This document shows, one piece after another, positions 54,474 through 62,524 of a stretch of DNA of 64,000 nucleotides (position 1 is the first letter of the stretch; each line of letters starts with the position of its first letter). The translations under genes were made by a program, and so were the position numbers. The notes beneath the pieces were generated by a model. That model saw only the letters and a program-made list of their open reading frames with translations. It searched no databases and was not told the DNA's origin. The DNA comes from SSC4 sp964443225 (lineage in GTDB: Bacteria > Chloroflexota > Anaerolineae > SSC4 > Amarolineaceae). The DNA lies in NCBI GenBank assembly GCA_964443225.1, contig CAYUCC010000012.1, forward strand, positions 1-64,000, given 5' to 3'.

Positions 54474-55847
54474 TCAATCCACGACAAAGGTCGGTATGGT
54501 CGATCCACCGCCGGCGGTGACGTTGAGCAGGGTCACGGTCGACAGGCGCGTCAGGCAGCCATCGATACGCTGCCCGTGAAAGACGAAGGGATCGCTGTCG
54601 ACCAGGCGTTGGGCGATGACGACGTTGCCGGCGGCATCCAGGGCCGGGTAGTCTTCGTAGGCGATTTTGACCCGCTCTTGCACAATCGACGGATCGTCGA
54701 GCGCCGAACGCAGCGCCTTCTCCCACGTGGCGGCATCGGTTTCCCAGCCAATGAGCACTCCTTTACCGCCGTATTCGTCGTTGGGCTTGAGGACCAGCTT
54801 ATCCTGGTTCTGCACGCAGAAGGGCAGCAGGTCGACTTCCTGGCCGTGGAAGAGGGTCTTGCGCTCTTCGACGACGCGTGTCCAGGGGATGTGGGCGTCG
54901 ATGGCGGCACGCTCACTGTCGTCGAAGAGGAACGCATTCTGTTCATCGCTCACGACGGCCAAGCTGGCCTTTTTGTGCAGGAGTTTGCACGTGAAGGGGT
55001 TCATCATGCAGATCTTGCCGTCGGCCAGCGCGTCGATGATGGGATGATTGAGGCCATACCGCTGCAGGAGCTCGGTGCTGAGCACGCGTTTGTAGACGAA
55101 ATCGATCGCCAGGCCACCCCCGGCGCCACCCGCATACAGCACGCCTTTGCGGTACTCCAGATCGTCTGGTTCGACGATCACGACGGTGATGCCGTGCTGG
55201 CCCAGGTAGTCCCGGAAGAGATGGAACTCACTGGTTGTCGGCACACCTTTCCAGTCGACGATTGCCATTGTGGGGAGGGCCTGGCGGTTACCGCGCCACT
55301 GGTAATAGATGTTGAGTATGACGTCGAGGGCATGGTGGCGTGCCAGCAGCGGCCGGACGCTGTACCGCTCCTGGAAGGCCTGCATGAGGGGTGTCTGCAG
55401 GAATAACTCGGCCAACAAATCGCCATAGGCCATGGCTGCCGGGCTTTCTGCGTTGTATTCCAGGTAATGCAGCGTATAATCGTGGCTGAAGAACGAATCG
55501 AGACGCGCGGTGGGTACCGGCGTATCGTAGCCGGTGTCCAGGTGCACCAGGTATTCTTCTTCCGGTGTGAGGTGGACCTGTTGGCGCAGCGTAGGGTTGG
55601 CCATCATGGCCGTGTACACCTTGTTGAACGCGTCGACCAGCAGCGTGGACGCGCCTTTGACGAAGGCCCATTCGGCGCGCGAGAAGAAGTGCGGGCGCAG
55701 CACCGACAGCAGGGGCCGGTCGCCAAAGAAGAGGTTGCGTGCGCGCTGGCCCTCGGTCAGTGCTTCCCAGGTGGCCGTCGCGCGTGCCGGCGTGCAGAGA
55801 TCGTGATAAAAATCGATGGCGTCGAGGATGTTGGATTCGGTGCTCAT
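54474..55847 (-). CDS. Circularly permuted ATP-grasp enzyme
   Basis: A 457-residue protein similar to glutathionylspermidine-synthase-like and COG2308-type permuted ATP-grasp enzymes. The N-terminal half has LEYNAESPAAMAYGDLLAEL. The C-terminal ATP site has KLVLKPNDEYGGKGVLIGWE, LDDPSIVQERV, then the final DGCLTRLSTVTLLNVTAGGG. Enzymes of this kind ligate amines or peptides to carboxylates. ATG 55847 starts 1 base after the previous stop, in the operon with two GCS2 ligases and another ATP-grasp protein. Confidence 0.82.
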   Translation of the reverse strand: MSTESNILDAIDFYHDLCTPARATATWEALTEGQRARNLFFGDRPLLSVLRPHFFSRAEWAFVKGASTLLVDAFNKVYTAMMANPTLRQQVHLTPEEEYLVHLDTGYDTPVPTARLDSFFSHDYTLHYLEYNAESPAAMAYGDLLAELFLQTPLMQAFQERYSVRPLLARHHALDVILNIYYQWRGNRQALPTMAIVDWKGVPTTSEFHLFRDYLGQHGITVVIVEPDDLEYRKGVLYAGGAGGGLAIDFVYKRVLSTELLQRYGLNHPIIDALADGKICMMNPFTCKLLHKKASLAVVSDEQNAFLFDDSERAAIDAHIPWTRVVEERKTLFHGQEVDLLPFCVQNQDKLVLKPNDEYGGKGVLIGWETDAATWEKALRSALDDPSIVQERVKIAYEDYPALDAAGNVVIAQRLVDSDPFVFHGQRIDGCLTRLSTVTLLNVTAGGGSTIPTFVVD

Positions 55848-55848
55848 C

Positions 55849-56778
55849 TCAGCCACGCACGTATTTGCCCCACGGGTACGAATCGCCCTGCCAATCACCG
55901 CTTTTGGCGCGGCGAATCACCAGATCGGCCATGGCGTTGACCACCCACTCGAAATAGAACGGCGTAATCGAATTGACGTCCATGTCGGGTGCCGGGTTCA
56001 TGAAATCGATCGCGTAGGGCACCCCATCGCGCACGGCAAACTCGACCGTGTTCATGTCGTAACCGAGCGCGCGGTTCAGCAGCATAGCATCGTGTACGAT
56101 GCGCGCCCCCAGGTCGGCCGACAGGTGGGCGTGTTCGATGTGATAGCGTCGTTCGCGCGGATCGTATTTGATCGGCATGACCACGTCCTGGCCGATGCAC
56201 ATGCAGCGCACGTAGTGATCCCACTCGATGAACTCCTGCAGCACCATCGTCAGCTGGCCGGTTTGGTCGTAGGCCGCGATCAGCTCGTCGATCGTATTGA
56301 CCTTGTAGACGTGACGCCAGCCGCCGCCCCAGGCGTCCTTCAGGATGGCCGGCAGACCGACGTAGTCGGTAATGGCGTCCCAATTCAGGGGATAGACCAG
56401 GTTGCGCAGGCTTTCGGTGACGATGCCTTCGATATAATCCTTGTTGGGGAGCACCAGGGTGCGTGGGCTGGCGACGCCCAATTGGGTCGCCAGGGAGGCC
56501 TCGAAGAACTTGTCATCGGATGACCACATGAACGGATTGTTGATCACGTAGGTTCCCTGCAGGACCGCATTCTTCAGGTAGGCGCGGTAGTACGGGATCT
56601 CGTGCGAGATGCGGTCGATGATCACCCGATACTCGTTGGGTTCGTTCTGCATCGTGCCGCCGAGTTTGACGTACTCGGCCGTCACGCCCTCGTTGCGACG
56701 GTTGACTTCTTCGATAAATGCGGGTGGAAACGACCATTCGCGCCCCACCATGATACCCACCTTCAACAGACTGGTCAT
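55849..56778 (-). CDS. RimK-like ATP-grasp ligase
   Basis: A 309-residue ATP-grasp enzyme. It has a preATP region (LLKVGIMVGREWSFPPAFIE), the ATP-binding segment LPAILKDAWGGGWRHVYKV and the hinge VLQEFIEWDHYVRCMCIG. The metal-binding end reads VEFAVRDGVPYAIDFMNPAP followed by DMDVN. It activates a carboxylate as acyl-phosphate. The product may feed the permuted ATP-grasp and GCS2 ligases of the same operon. ATG 56778, GGAGATC upstream. Confidence 0.87.
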   Translation of the reverse strand: MTSLLKVGIMVGREWSFPPAFIEEVNRRNEGVTAEYVKLGGTMQNEPNEYRVIIDRISHEIPYYRAYLKNAVLQGTYVINNPFMWSSDDKFFEASLATQLGVASPRTLVLPNKDYIEGIVTESLRNLVYPLNWDAITDYVGLPAILKDAWGGGWRHVYKVNTIDELIAAYDQTGQLTMVLQEFIEWDHYVRCMCIGQDVVMPIKYDPRERRYHIEHAHLSADLGARIVHDAMLLNRALGYDMNTVEFAVRDGVPYAIDFMNPAPDMDVNSITPFYFEWVVNAMADLVIRRAKSGDWQGDSYPWGKYVRG

Positions 56779-56830
56779 GTGATCTCCTTCCATTATTCCC
56801 ACGCGTATTACCACGCAATCCCCACGCGGG

Positions 56831-57547
56831 TCATGCGCCGCCGACGTACCAACGGATCATTTGCTGCCAATACGGCCAATCATGGGCCCAACCTTCCCAT
56901 ACACGCAGCGCGTGCCAGATCCCTTGGCTCCACAGGGCGTTGGAGAGGTCGCGGTTGTTCTGGTAATGTGGGTCCTGATCACCAATGGCGATGATGATAT
57001 CCAGCCGCTGCAGCATCTGCAGGCGTGCGGCGTCGTGTTCGTTGGGGACATAGTCCACTGGATTGTTGAAATAGACATGCTCGTCGTAGTAGTCGTCGAG
57101 CATGTTACGGATGTCGTACTTGCCACTGAGGCCGATCGTGCGTCCCACCAGGTCAGGGTGGCGGAGGGCGTAATTGATCGCGTGGTATGCGCCGAAGCTG
57201 CAGCCGTGGGTGATCAAAAACGGGTTTGGATTGTGGGTTTGGGTGAAGGGCACCACTTCTTCGGTGATGTACTGGTCGTACTGGACGTGACGCTGGATGC
57301 GGCCGCTGGGATGTGCCCAACTACAGTAGAAACTTTCGGCATCGACGCTGTCCACCGTGTAGACCTGCAGATTGCCCTGCTCGATGTGATCCTGCAGTGC
57401 CCAGATCATGCCGCGGTCTTCGTAGTCGAAGAAGCGGCCCTGTGAGGTGGGAAAGACGATCATGCGGGCCCCCGCATGGCCGAAGACCAGCAGCTCCATC
57501 TTGCGGTTCAAGACAGGGCTAAACCATTGATGATATGCTCGGTTCAT
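56831..57547 (-). CDS. Esterase family protein (COG4947-type alpha/beta hydrolase)
   Basis: A 238-residue hydrolase. The nucleophile elbow is HGCSFGAYHA (Ser near residue 116). The acid is in IGDQDPHYQN and the base is the His of EGWAHDWPYWQQMI. GHAGARMIVFPTSQGRFFDY and DSVDAESFYCSW are typical of this esterase group. It overlaps the small upstream gene by four bases (ATGA). It could release or trim an ester, or hydrolyse an activated intermediate, in the amide-forming pathway. Confidence 0.86.
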   Translation of the reverse strand: MNRAYHQWFSPVLNRKMELLVFGHAGARMIVFPTSQGRFFDYEDRGMIWALQDHIEQGNLQVYTVDSVDAESFYCSWAHPSGRIQRHVQYDQYITEEVVPFTQTHNPNPFLITHGCSFGAYHAINYALRHPDLVGRTIGLSGKYDIRNMLDDYYDEHVYFNNPVDYVPNEHDAARLQMLQRLDIIIAIGDQDPHYQNNRDLSNALWSQGIWHALRVWEGWAHDWPYWQQMIRWYVGGA

Positions 57548-57897
57548 ACACTCCTCGCTGAATCAGGATCGACAAAGGTCAAAGGGAAATCGAGGTGTTT
57601 TTCGTCCAGCACCTGCCCGCCGCGTGTCAGACGCAGCTCCAGCCGGTAGACCAGGTCTGCCTGGGGTGGCCGGCGCAGGTGCAGGGTGTGTGACAGTTCC
57701 TGATCGTGCAGCTCGATCACGGCCAGGCTGGCCACGGCATGACCGGCCGGATCGAGCACGCGTGCGTCCAGGTCGGGATATTCGGCAAAGGCACTGATCG
57801 CCACGCGCAGCCACAACCGCTGCAGGTCTGGGTACGGGTATACCACCGCGTCGACGATGTGGGCCGGCGCATCTTCCCAATTGAGCTGAATTTGCAT
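57544..57897 (-). CDS. Small beta-rich protein, first gene of the ligase operon
   Basis: A 117-residue protein of unknown family. It is mostly beta-strand with alternating hydrophobic residues (RLWLRVAISAFAEYPDLDAR, VYRLELRLTRGGQVL), like an Ig- or C2-like sandwich, and has no signal. ATG 57897 was chosen; longer reading would run into the tRNA gene 32 bases upstream. Tight coupling to the esterase suggests a shared function. Confidence 0.7.
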   Translation of the reverse strand: MQIQLNWEDAPAHIVDAVVYPYPDLQRLWLRVAISAFAEYPDLDARVLDPAGHAVASLAVIELHDQELSHTLHLRRPPQADLVYRLELRLTRGGQVLDEKHLDFPLTFVDPDSARSV

Positions 57898-57929
57898 GTT
57901 TGCCAGTGTACTTCTGGTTGGAATCACAA

Positions 57930-58025
57930 CGGGAGTAGGTGGGAGTCGAACCCACCGCGGCCGCCTCGACAGCACCCGCCACCGGTTTTGAAGACCGGGG
58001 AGCCCACCGGGACCCATCCACCCCC
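57930..58025 (-). tRNA. selC: tRNA-Sec (selenocysteine, anticodon TCA)
   Basis: The 96-nt gene folds as the bacterial tRNA-Sec. It has an 8-bp acceptor stem (GGGGGTGG with CTACTCCC, two G-T pairs), a 6-bp D stem (GGGTCC-CGGT-GGGCTC) and anticodon arm CCGGT-CTTCAAA-ACCGG with TCA. It also has a long GC-rich variable arm, T arm GTGGG-TTCGACT-CCCAC and discriminator G; no CCA is encoded. The order of parts matches E. coli selC. It reads in the same direction as, and 32 bases before, the ligase operon. No selA, selB, selD or in-frame-TGA selenoprotein was seen in this window. Confidence 0.93.
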
Positions 58026-58510
58026 ACGGAGTATCCTTCATGATCCACGGGCCGGTCAGATCGTATCGAACCAGGGCGTGCGGTGGCGCGTTTCTGTCGC
58101 GACCACGTGGTGTTCGGAATCATGCGGATGATACAACCTTTTCGGTTATTCGTCAAGGCGCAGTTTCGAGGCGCCAAACCCATCAGGTCCTGATTTCACA
58201 GCCAGCGACAGTCCCGTGTCGGGAAGGTTCGACCCCACGCGAGATGAGCCTGGTGTGGTCTTCCGCAGGCATCATGGCATCTGCGAGATTGAAAAACCGA
58301 TACGATCAGACTGTAACGTAGGGCGTTCTGCCGCCGTCAATACTATCAGCGTAAACGCCTTCGTGCCAGCGCAGGGCCGCTTGACGGCGAGCTGGCGGTC
58401 GATGACCAAACTTCAAGAAGGCCCTATGTCCACCCTGGCCGGTCATGCGCGATGGCGTAATGTATCTTTGATTCCCGAAATAGCGCCAACAAATAACCCG
58501 AATGCCGTAC
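58026..58510. other. Gene-free region between tRNA-Sec and the surface-protein cluster
   Basis: This part of the 601-base gap (58026-58626) shows no convincing gene. Small inverted elements such as GCAG...CTGC near 58266-58291 are visible. No known riboswitch or RNA was identified by eye. The tRNA promoter should lie just beyond 58025 (GATACT stands 5 bases upstream of the tRNA, a possible -10). Confidence 0.4.
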
Positions 58511-58539
58511 TGGACAAATGCCAGGATGTATGCTAGAAT
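58511..58539 (+). promoter_or_regulatory. Promoter of the surface-protein cluster
   Basis: TGGACA (58511-58516), 17 bases, TAGAAT (58534-58539), each one base from consensus. The RNA would start near 58546, leaving an 80-base leader before the ATG at 58627. Confidence 0.6.
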
Positions 58540-58626
58540 CGGGTAGCTGAGCAATAGGGCCGTGGGCCGCGCTCGCTTCCCCACAGAGAGAATCTCAGAT
58601 CACATTTGGTGCTTAGGAGGCGAAAC

Positions 58627-59391
58627 ATGATTCGTGTATCCCGATTTGGGCGACTGGCTGCAGTCGTGGGGCTGGTGGCACTCTTAGCCATGGCAACAGC
58701 TGCTCCAGCCATCCCCGCCCAGCCCGATGCCGGTACCATCTCCACAGGTGCCGCAAGTGTCTGGAATGGCCATACATGCTCGGCTGCCGTACCAGTGAAT
58801 ATCACAGGTTTGGGCGCTGGTCTTGGTGGTTACGAGACGAAGGTGAATTGGGATCCGGCCCGCTTCAGCTCGGCCGATGCCGACGTGTCGATTGCACTGA
58901 CGCCGTATCTGACCAATGGTGGCACGCGTTCCCAGACGGGTGACAGTGGCACCCCAGCCCTGAAGGCCGTTACGTCGGGTGCAGTGAAGTTTGGTGCCTA
59001 TTCTTGGGGTACCAGCAACCCGCCGGGCAATATGGCCGCGGGCCAGCTGGCTACGGTGAATGTCAAGCCAACGGCCACCTGTGGCTCGGCCGCTCTGACG
59101 ATGAGCGAAACGCAGTTGGTTGACATCAACGGTGCCATCATTGCCCTGACCGCGCAGACCGGCAGCAACGTCAGCGTGTTCAGCCGCTATGACACCAACG
59201 GTGTGCAGAGCACGATCAACGCCGCCGATGTGACTGCGGTTGTGAATCGGCTGGGCCAGTCAACGGTGTCACCTTGTGGGACCAACTACCAGTACAACGT
59301 CAACCTGGTGCAGAGCACCATCAACGCGGCCGACGTGACGGCAGTCGTGGCCAAGCTGGGCCAAACCACGACGGCTGCGTGTGTGGGCTAG
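58627..59391 (+). CDS. Secreted cohesin-like protein with dockerin-like C-terminus
   Basis: A 254-residue exported protein. Signal peptide (LAAVVGLVALLAMATAAPAI), then a beta-rich cohesin-like domain (residues about 35-190: GAGLGGYETKVNWDPARFSS, GQLATVNVKPTATCG). The C-terminal pair DTNGVQSTINAADVTAVVNR and NVNLVQSTINAADVTAVVAK is dockerin-like: each holds the INAADVTAVV helix, but the Ca-binding loops are degenerate. It could link to a cohesin on a neighbour or another copy of itself. ATG 58627 with AGGAGG, six bases upstream. Confidence 0.75.
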   Translation: MIRVSRFGRLAAVVGLVALLAMATAAPAIPAQPDAGTISTGAASVWNGHTCSAAVPVNITGLGAGLGGYETKVNWDPARFSSADADVSIALTPYLTNGGTRSQTGDSGTPALKAVTSGAVKFGAYSWGTSNPPGNMAAGQLATVNVKPTATCGSAALTMSETQLVDINGAIIALTAQTGSNVSVFSRYDTNGVQSTINAADVTAVVNRLGQSTVSPCGTNYQYNVNLVQSTINAADVTAVVAKLGQTTTAACVG

Positions 59392-59565
59392 TTCGAGCAA
59401 CGGGCACAAAGGTGTGTGCAGGATGTCACCCTGTCACTGTCCTGCTGCGCCTCGAATACCGCAGCACCGCTGCCGGGACACCGGATCGGGGCGGGCTGCT
59501 TTTCCGGAAATGGTTAAGCCCGCCGAGTACTTTAGTTTCGTTTTGTATGGAAGGAGCGATGAATT

Positions 59566-60267
59566 ATGAAGCTATTCCGGCTCGTTGCCGTCCTCGTGGT
59601 AATCACTCTGTTGGTTGGCGTGTTGCCACTGGTCAGCGCATCCAGTCTGGCCGGTATCGGTAACCCGACCCTGCGTGCCCGCGCCACGGGTAACCCCAAT
59701 GTCACAGAGATTGTTGCGGATGGCATCACCGATGGTGGCGTAGCGGGTTATGGCGCTGCAGCTTTTGTGGTCTGGTTTACCGTGCCGCCTAACGTTGCTT
59801 TGGGTGATATTACGGTGGCCGCAGGACCGGCCTGGATGGCTCAAAACTGCAGCTTCACCACGTCGCTGGTTGCGCCGGCGGCTGCCACCGTACCCAACAC
59901 CTACCAGCTCGATGGATTCTGCACAACCGCTGCCAGCGGTCCACGGGTAACCGGTAGTAATGTCCTGGTTGCCACGCTGACTTTTTCGGCGAATTCCTGC
60001 TCCGCCAATCCTGGCGGCTTCCTGGTCGATTTGACCGCCGAAGGGGAGAACACGTCCCTGGTCGAGCCTGACGGTACACCGTACATCATCCCACCGGCTG
60101 GGTTGACCGACGGTGGTGCTTGTGGTAACCCGACTGCGGTCACCTTGAGCAATATCACCGCTAACCCTGTGGCACCGATGGCCAACAGCCTGTACCTGAC
60201 TGCTGCGGCTGCCATGGCCCTGCTGGGTGCCGCTGGCCTGGCGCTGCGTGGTATTCGCAAACACTGA
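59566..60267 (+). CDS. Cell-surface cohesin-like protein with C-terminal anchor
   Basis: A 233-residue protein. Signal peptide (FRLVAVLVVITLLVGVLPLV), a beta-sandwich domain with conserved Cys in WMAQNCSFTT, DGFCTTAAS, FSANSCSANPGG and DGGACGN, and a C-terminal helix LYLTAAAAMALLGAAGLAL followed by RGIRKH. The end pattern resembles sorting or anchor signals. It shares W-x-A-x-x-C, GFCTT and DGGACG with the next gene, so they are paralogues. GGAAGGAG lies upstream. Function unknown; a surface-assembly role is suggested by the cluster. Confidence 0.7.
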   Translation: MKLFRLVAVLVVITLLVGVLPLVSASSLAGIGNPTLRARATGNPNVTEIVADGITDGGVAGYGAAAFVVWFTVPPNVALGDITVAAGPAWMAQNCSFTTSLVAPAAATVPNTYQLDGFCTTAASGPRVTGSNVLVATLTFSANSCSANPGGFLVDLTAEGENTSLVEPDGTPYIIPPAGLTDGGACGNPTAVTLSNITANPVAPMANSLYLTAAAAMALLGAAGLALRGIRKH

Positions 60268-60287
60268 TCGGTTTCGTCTCCGTGGGG

Positions 60288-60327
60288 ACAGGGGTAGCCC
60301 TTGTGTAGGGCTGCCCCTGTTGTTTTT
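60288..60327 (+). terminator. Rho-independent terminator
   Basis: ACAGGGGTAGCCC (60288-60300) and GGGCTGCCCCTGT (60308-60320) pair and are followed by TGTTTTT, 20 bases past the stop at 60267. It would end or reduce transcription between the second and third surface genes. Confidence 0.8.
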
Positions 60328-60395
60328 AACGAACAGGCGCGGCCAGCGCCGCCCTGTGGAGTGCTGATGGTCACCCTTCGATCTATTCTGCCAGC

Positions 60396-61136
60396 ATGAA
60401 AATAATCTCCCTGCACAGCATCACGCGTGAGTGCACGAACCGGCGGATGGTGTTTGGTCTGTGGTTGGTAATGCTCGTGACCGCTGGTCTCCTGGCCGTC
60501 AGGCCCGATGCACAGGCATCATCAGGCCCCTCCACACTTCATGTTCGACCGATAGACGCTACCACGTCCCAAGTGGTTGTCAAAAACCTGGGCACCGCAC
60601 CCGGTGCCAAACCAGCCGTGGCCTGGGACGTCTATCTTAACTTCGACCACGCATTGGGTCGCCTGGCCAGCGTCGAAGCCGGTCCTGATTGGCTGGCCAT
60701 GGATTGTGGATTCTCCACCAACATCGTCACCAATCCCGAATACCTCCCTACCACCAATGACGTCATTGTCAACGGGTTCTGTACCACGCGCCTGCCGGCC
60801 GGCATCAGCGGCGACGAGGTCGTATTGTTCACGCTCAATTGGGCCGATTGTAAACAAGGCTTCATTGTGGATGTGCGCACGGGGGCGAAGGAATTTGGCG
60901 GGCCAGTGAGCGACATCATCGACGTGGATGTGAATCCCTACGAATTTTCCGATGCTGAACTATTCGATGGCGGCGCGTGTGGCGATACCACCACCGGTCT
61001 GCAAACCACGCTCGATAACCCCGTCGCGCAGCCATCACCACTGCTCACATCGGCCCCGCTGCTGGCGGCCGTGATCGGTACCGTGTTGGTGGTCGCGGTC
61101 GCTGCGATCGTGCTGCTGCGCCGGCGGGCAGCCTGA
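60396..61136 (+). CDS. Cell-surface cohesin-like protein with C-terminal anchor, paralogue
   Basis: A 246-residue exported protein. Signal peptide (residues about 18-40, FGLWLVMLVTAGLLAV), a beta domain with WLAMDCGFST, NGFCTTRLP, WADCKQGFIVDV and DGGACGDT, and a C-terminal membrane helix LLAAVIGTVLVVAVAAIVLL ending RRRAA. It has the same Cys layout as the preceding protein. The N-terminal start could alternatively be ATG 60447. A sequence match to classical cohesins is weak, so the name is an inference. Confidence 0.68.
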   Translation: MKIISLHSITRECTNRRMVFGLWLVMLVTAGLLAVRPDAQASSGPSTLHVRPIDATTSQVVVKNLGTAPGAKPAVAWDVYLNFDHALGRLASVEAGPDWLAMDCGFSTNIVTNPEYLPTTNDVIVNGFCTTRLPAGISGDEVVLFTLNWADCKQGFIVDVRTGAKEFGGPVSDIIDVDVNPYEFSDAELFDGGACGDTTTGLQTTLDNPVAQPSPLLTSAPLLAAVIGTVLVVAVAAIVLLRRRAA

Positions 61137-61261
61137 CACATACAACCGGTCGCGCCAAAACCATGCTCCCGCGGCAGTACGCCTTGAGCTGAGGGCTTGA
61201 AAATGAGTAACTTCCTGTGGCAGAAAGACGAACGATGACCTTGAGGAGGAAAGGAGTTCCA

Positions 61262-61891
61262 ATGGTTGTACGACGTTTGGGGTTTGCGGTTGCAGTGACC
61301 CTGGTGCTGGTGAGTGTGATGGTCAGCCTGGCCGGTGCTGCAGGGGCTACAGTGACGTTGAACCCGCCGGACCAGGCCGTTACATCGGGCAGTGAGTTCA
61401 CAACCGAAGTCATGATCCAGGGTGGTGACGCCGTGCTCGGCTTCCAATTCGATGCGGTATTCGATGCCGAATTGCTGGAGCTCACCAGCTTCGAGCTGGG
61501 ACCCTGGTTGGGCAGCAGCGGGCGCAGTCCCGCAGCCCTCGGGCCGGCACCCAGCCGCAGCGGCCTGGGCGCCACGGTGGGCGGCTACACACTGGGCTCC
61601 AATGAAACACCAGGCGCCAGCGGCGATGGCCTGCTGGCCATCCTGCACTGGAAAGCAATAGGTTCCGGCAGCACCGAACTCAAACTGGAGAATCTGCAGC
61701 TGGCTGGGGCCAGCGGTGCGGCGCTCGAGGGTCAGATTGGTGGTGAACCGGTACCATTGACCCTCGGTGGAAGTGGTGCGGCCGGCTTGCCGTCAGACTA
61801 CGTCGTGCCGGTGGTGGTCATCGGTGGTGTGCTGGTCGTGGCGTTGGTGGGTTACTTCCTCCTGGCGCGGCGACGACGCACGCCCGCGTGA
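61262..61891 (+). CDS. Membrane-anchored type I cohesin-domain protein
   Basis: A 209-residue protein. Signal peptide (FAVAVTLVLVSVMVSLAGAA), one cohesin domain (about residues 28-155: VTSGSEFTTEVMIQGGDAVL, GFQFDAVFDAELLEL, DGLLAILHWKAIGSGSTELK), and a C-terminal helix VVPVVVIGGVLVVALVGYFL ending ARRRR. Cohesins bind dockerins. This looks like a cell-surface receptor for the dockerins at 39.8 and 58.6 kb. AAAGGAG lies six bases before the ATG. Confidence 0.82.
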   Translation: MVVRRLGFAVAVTLVLVSVMVSLAGAAGATVTLNPPDQAVTSGSEFTTEVMIQGGDAVLGFQFDAVFDAELLELTSFELGPWLGSSGRSPAALGPAPSRSGLGATVGGYTLGSNETPGASGDGLLAILHWKAIGSGSTELKLENLQLAGASGAALEGQIGGEPVPLTLGGSGAAGLPSDYVVPVVVIGGVLVVALVGYFLLARRRRTPA

Positions 61892-61970
61892 CGTGCAAGA
61901 GCCCATCCGAACAACCCGATGCGTATCTCGATACGGTCCGCGGGCGGTTATCCGGAGAGGCTCCAAAAAC

Positions 61971-62012
61971 AAAGCGGGCTGCAGAACCGCCAGCTGGTCT
62001 GCAGCCCGCTTT
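61971..62012. terminator. Hairpin after the cohesin gene
   Basis: AAAGCGGGCTGCAGA (61971-61985) and TCTGCAGCCCGCTTT (61998-62012) form a 15-bp stem with a 12-base loop, 79 bases past the cohesin stop, flanked by an A run. It is likely a terminator between convergent genes. Confidence 0.65.
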
Positions 62013-62014
62013 CA

Positions 62015-62103
62015 ACCTGGGTGTTCTGACACCCAGGTGCATGGGTGTGAGCACCCATGTGTATGGGTGTGAGCACCCATGTGTATGGGTGTCAGAACAC
62101 CCA
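62015..62103. repeat. Four tandem hairpins of ATGGGTGT/ACACCCAT type
   Basis: ACCTGGGTGT-tctg-ACACCCAGGT (62015-62038) is followed by three copies of ATGGGTGTGAGCACCCAT-like palindromes (62040-62059, 62062-62081, 62084-62103). The last ends 18 bases before the stop of the next minus-strand gene. A related GGTGCGGACTCC hairpin family occurs at 21626 and 52053. Confidence 0.75.
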
Positions 62104-62120
62104 TGTGTTCTCAGATCAGG

Positions 62121-62402
62121 TTACCAGTTCGATACTTCGTCATCGTCGATGTCTTCGCCCCAGTCTTCATCCTCGTCTTCTTCGTCTTCCAGCTCGTCTT
62201 CATCCAGCCAGTCGTCGTCTTCATCCAGATCCAGGTCGATGTCCTCATCATCCCAATCTTCCTCGACCGCTTCCGCTTCGATCTGGCCCACTTCTTCGTA
62301 TGTCAAACAATACCCTTCTTCACTCAGGCGGATTGTTTCAGCACCGCACATGCCTTCGTCCCAGTTGCCACAGTCTGACAGGGGACACATGATTTTCGTC
62401 AT
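62121..62402 (-). CDS. Small Cys-rich protein with extremely acidic tail
   Basis: A 93-residue protein. The N-terminal half has CPLSDCGNWDEGMCGAETIR then GYC, four Cys in a possible metal-binding arrangement (resembling DUF1540-like modules). The second half (residues about 45-90) is almost all Asp and Glu. Function not recognised. ATG 62402 follows AAGGAG. It is co-directional with the acidic rubredoxin-like gene 122 bases upstream. Confidence 0.7.
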   Translation of the reverse strand: MTKIMCPLSDCGNWDEGMCGAETIRLSEEGYCLTYEEVGQIEAEAVEEDWDDEDIDLDLDEDDDWLDEDELEDEEDEDEDWGEDIDDDEVSNW

Positions 62403-62524
62403 CGTGCTAGTCTCCTTCTGACTCCCATGATTGTCGGGGATTATGAATTGAACACCGCATTCAAGGCGAGACCTCCAGACCCTGTGCGGATGCGCAGGCA
62501 AAATCGATCAGCGAGACTGCCTGA

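Noticed and set aside
57544..58041. Extended start for the small beta-rich protein at 58041
   Set aside because: The first 48 residues would be translated from the tRNA-Sec gene; ATG 57897 gives a normal protein.
58173..58330. Possible structured RNA or second tRNA near a GGTTCGACC segment
   Set aside because: The flanks do not form a T arm or acceptor stem, and no known riboswitch core was found.
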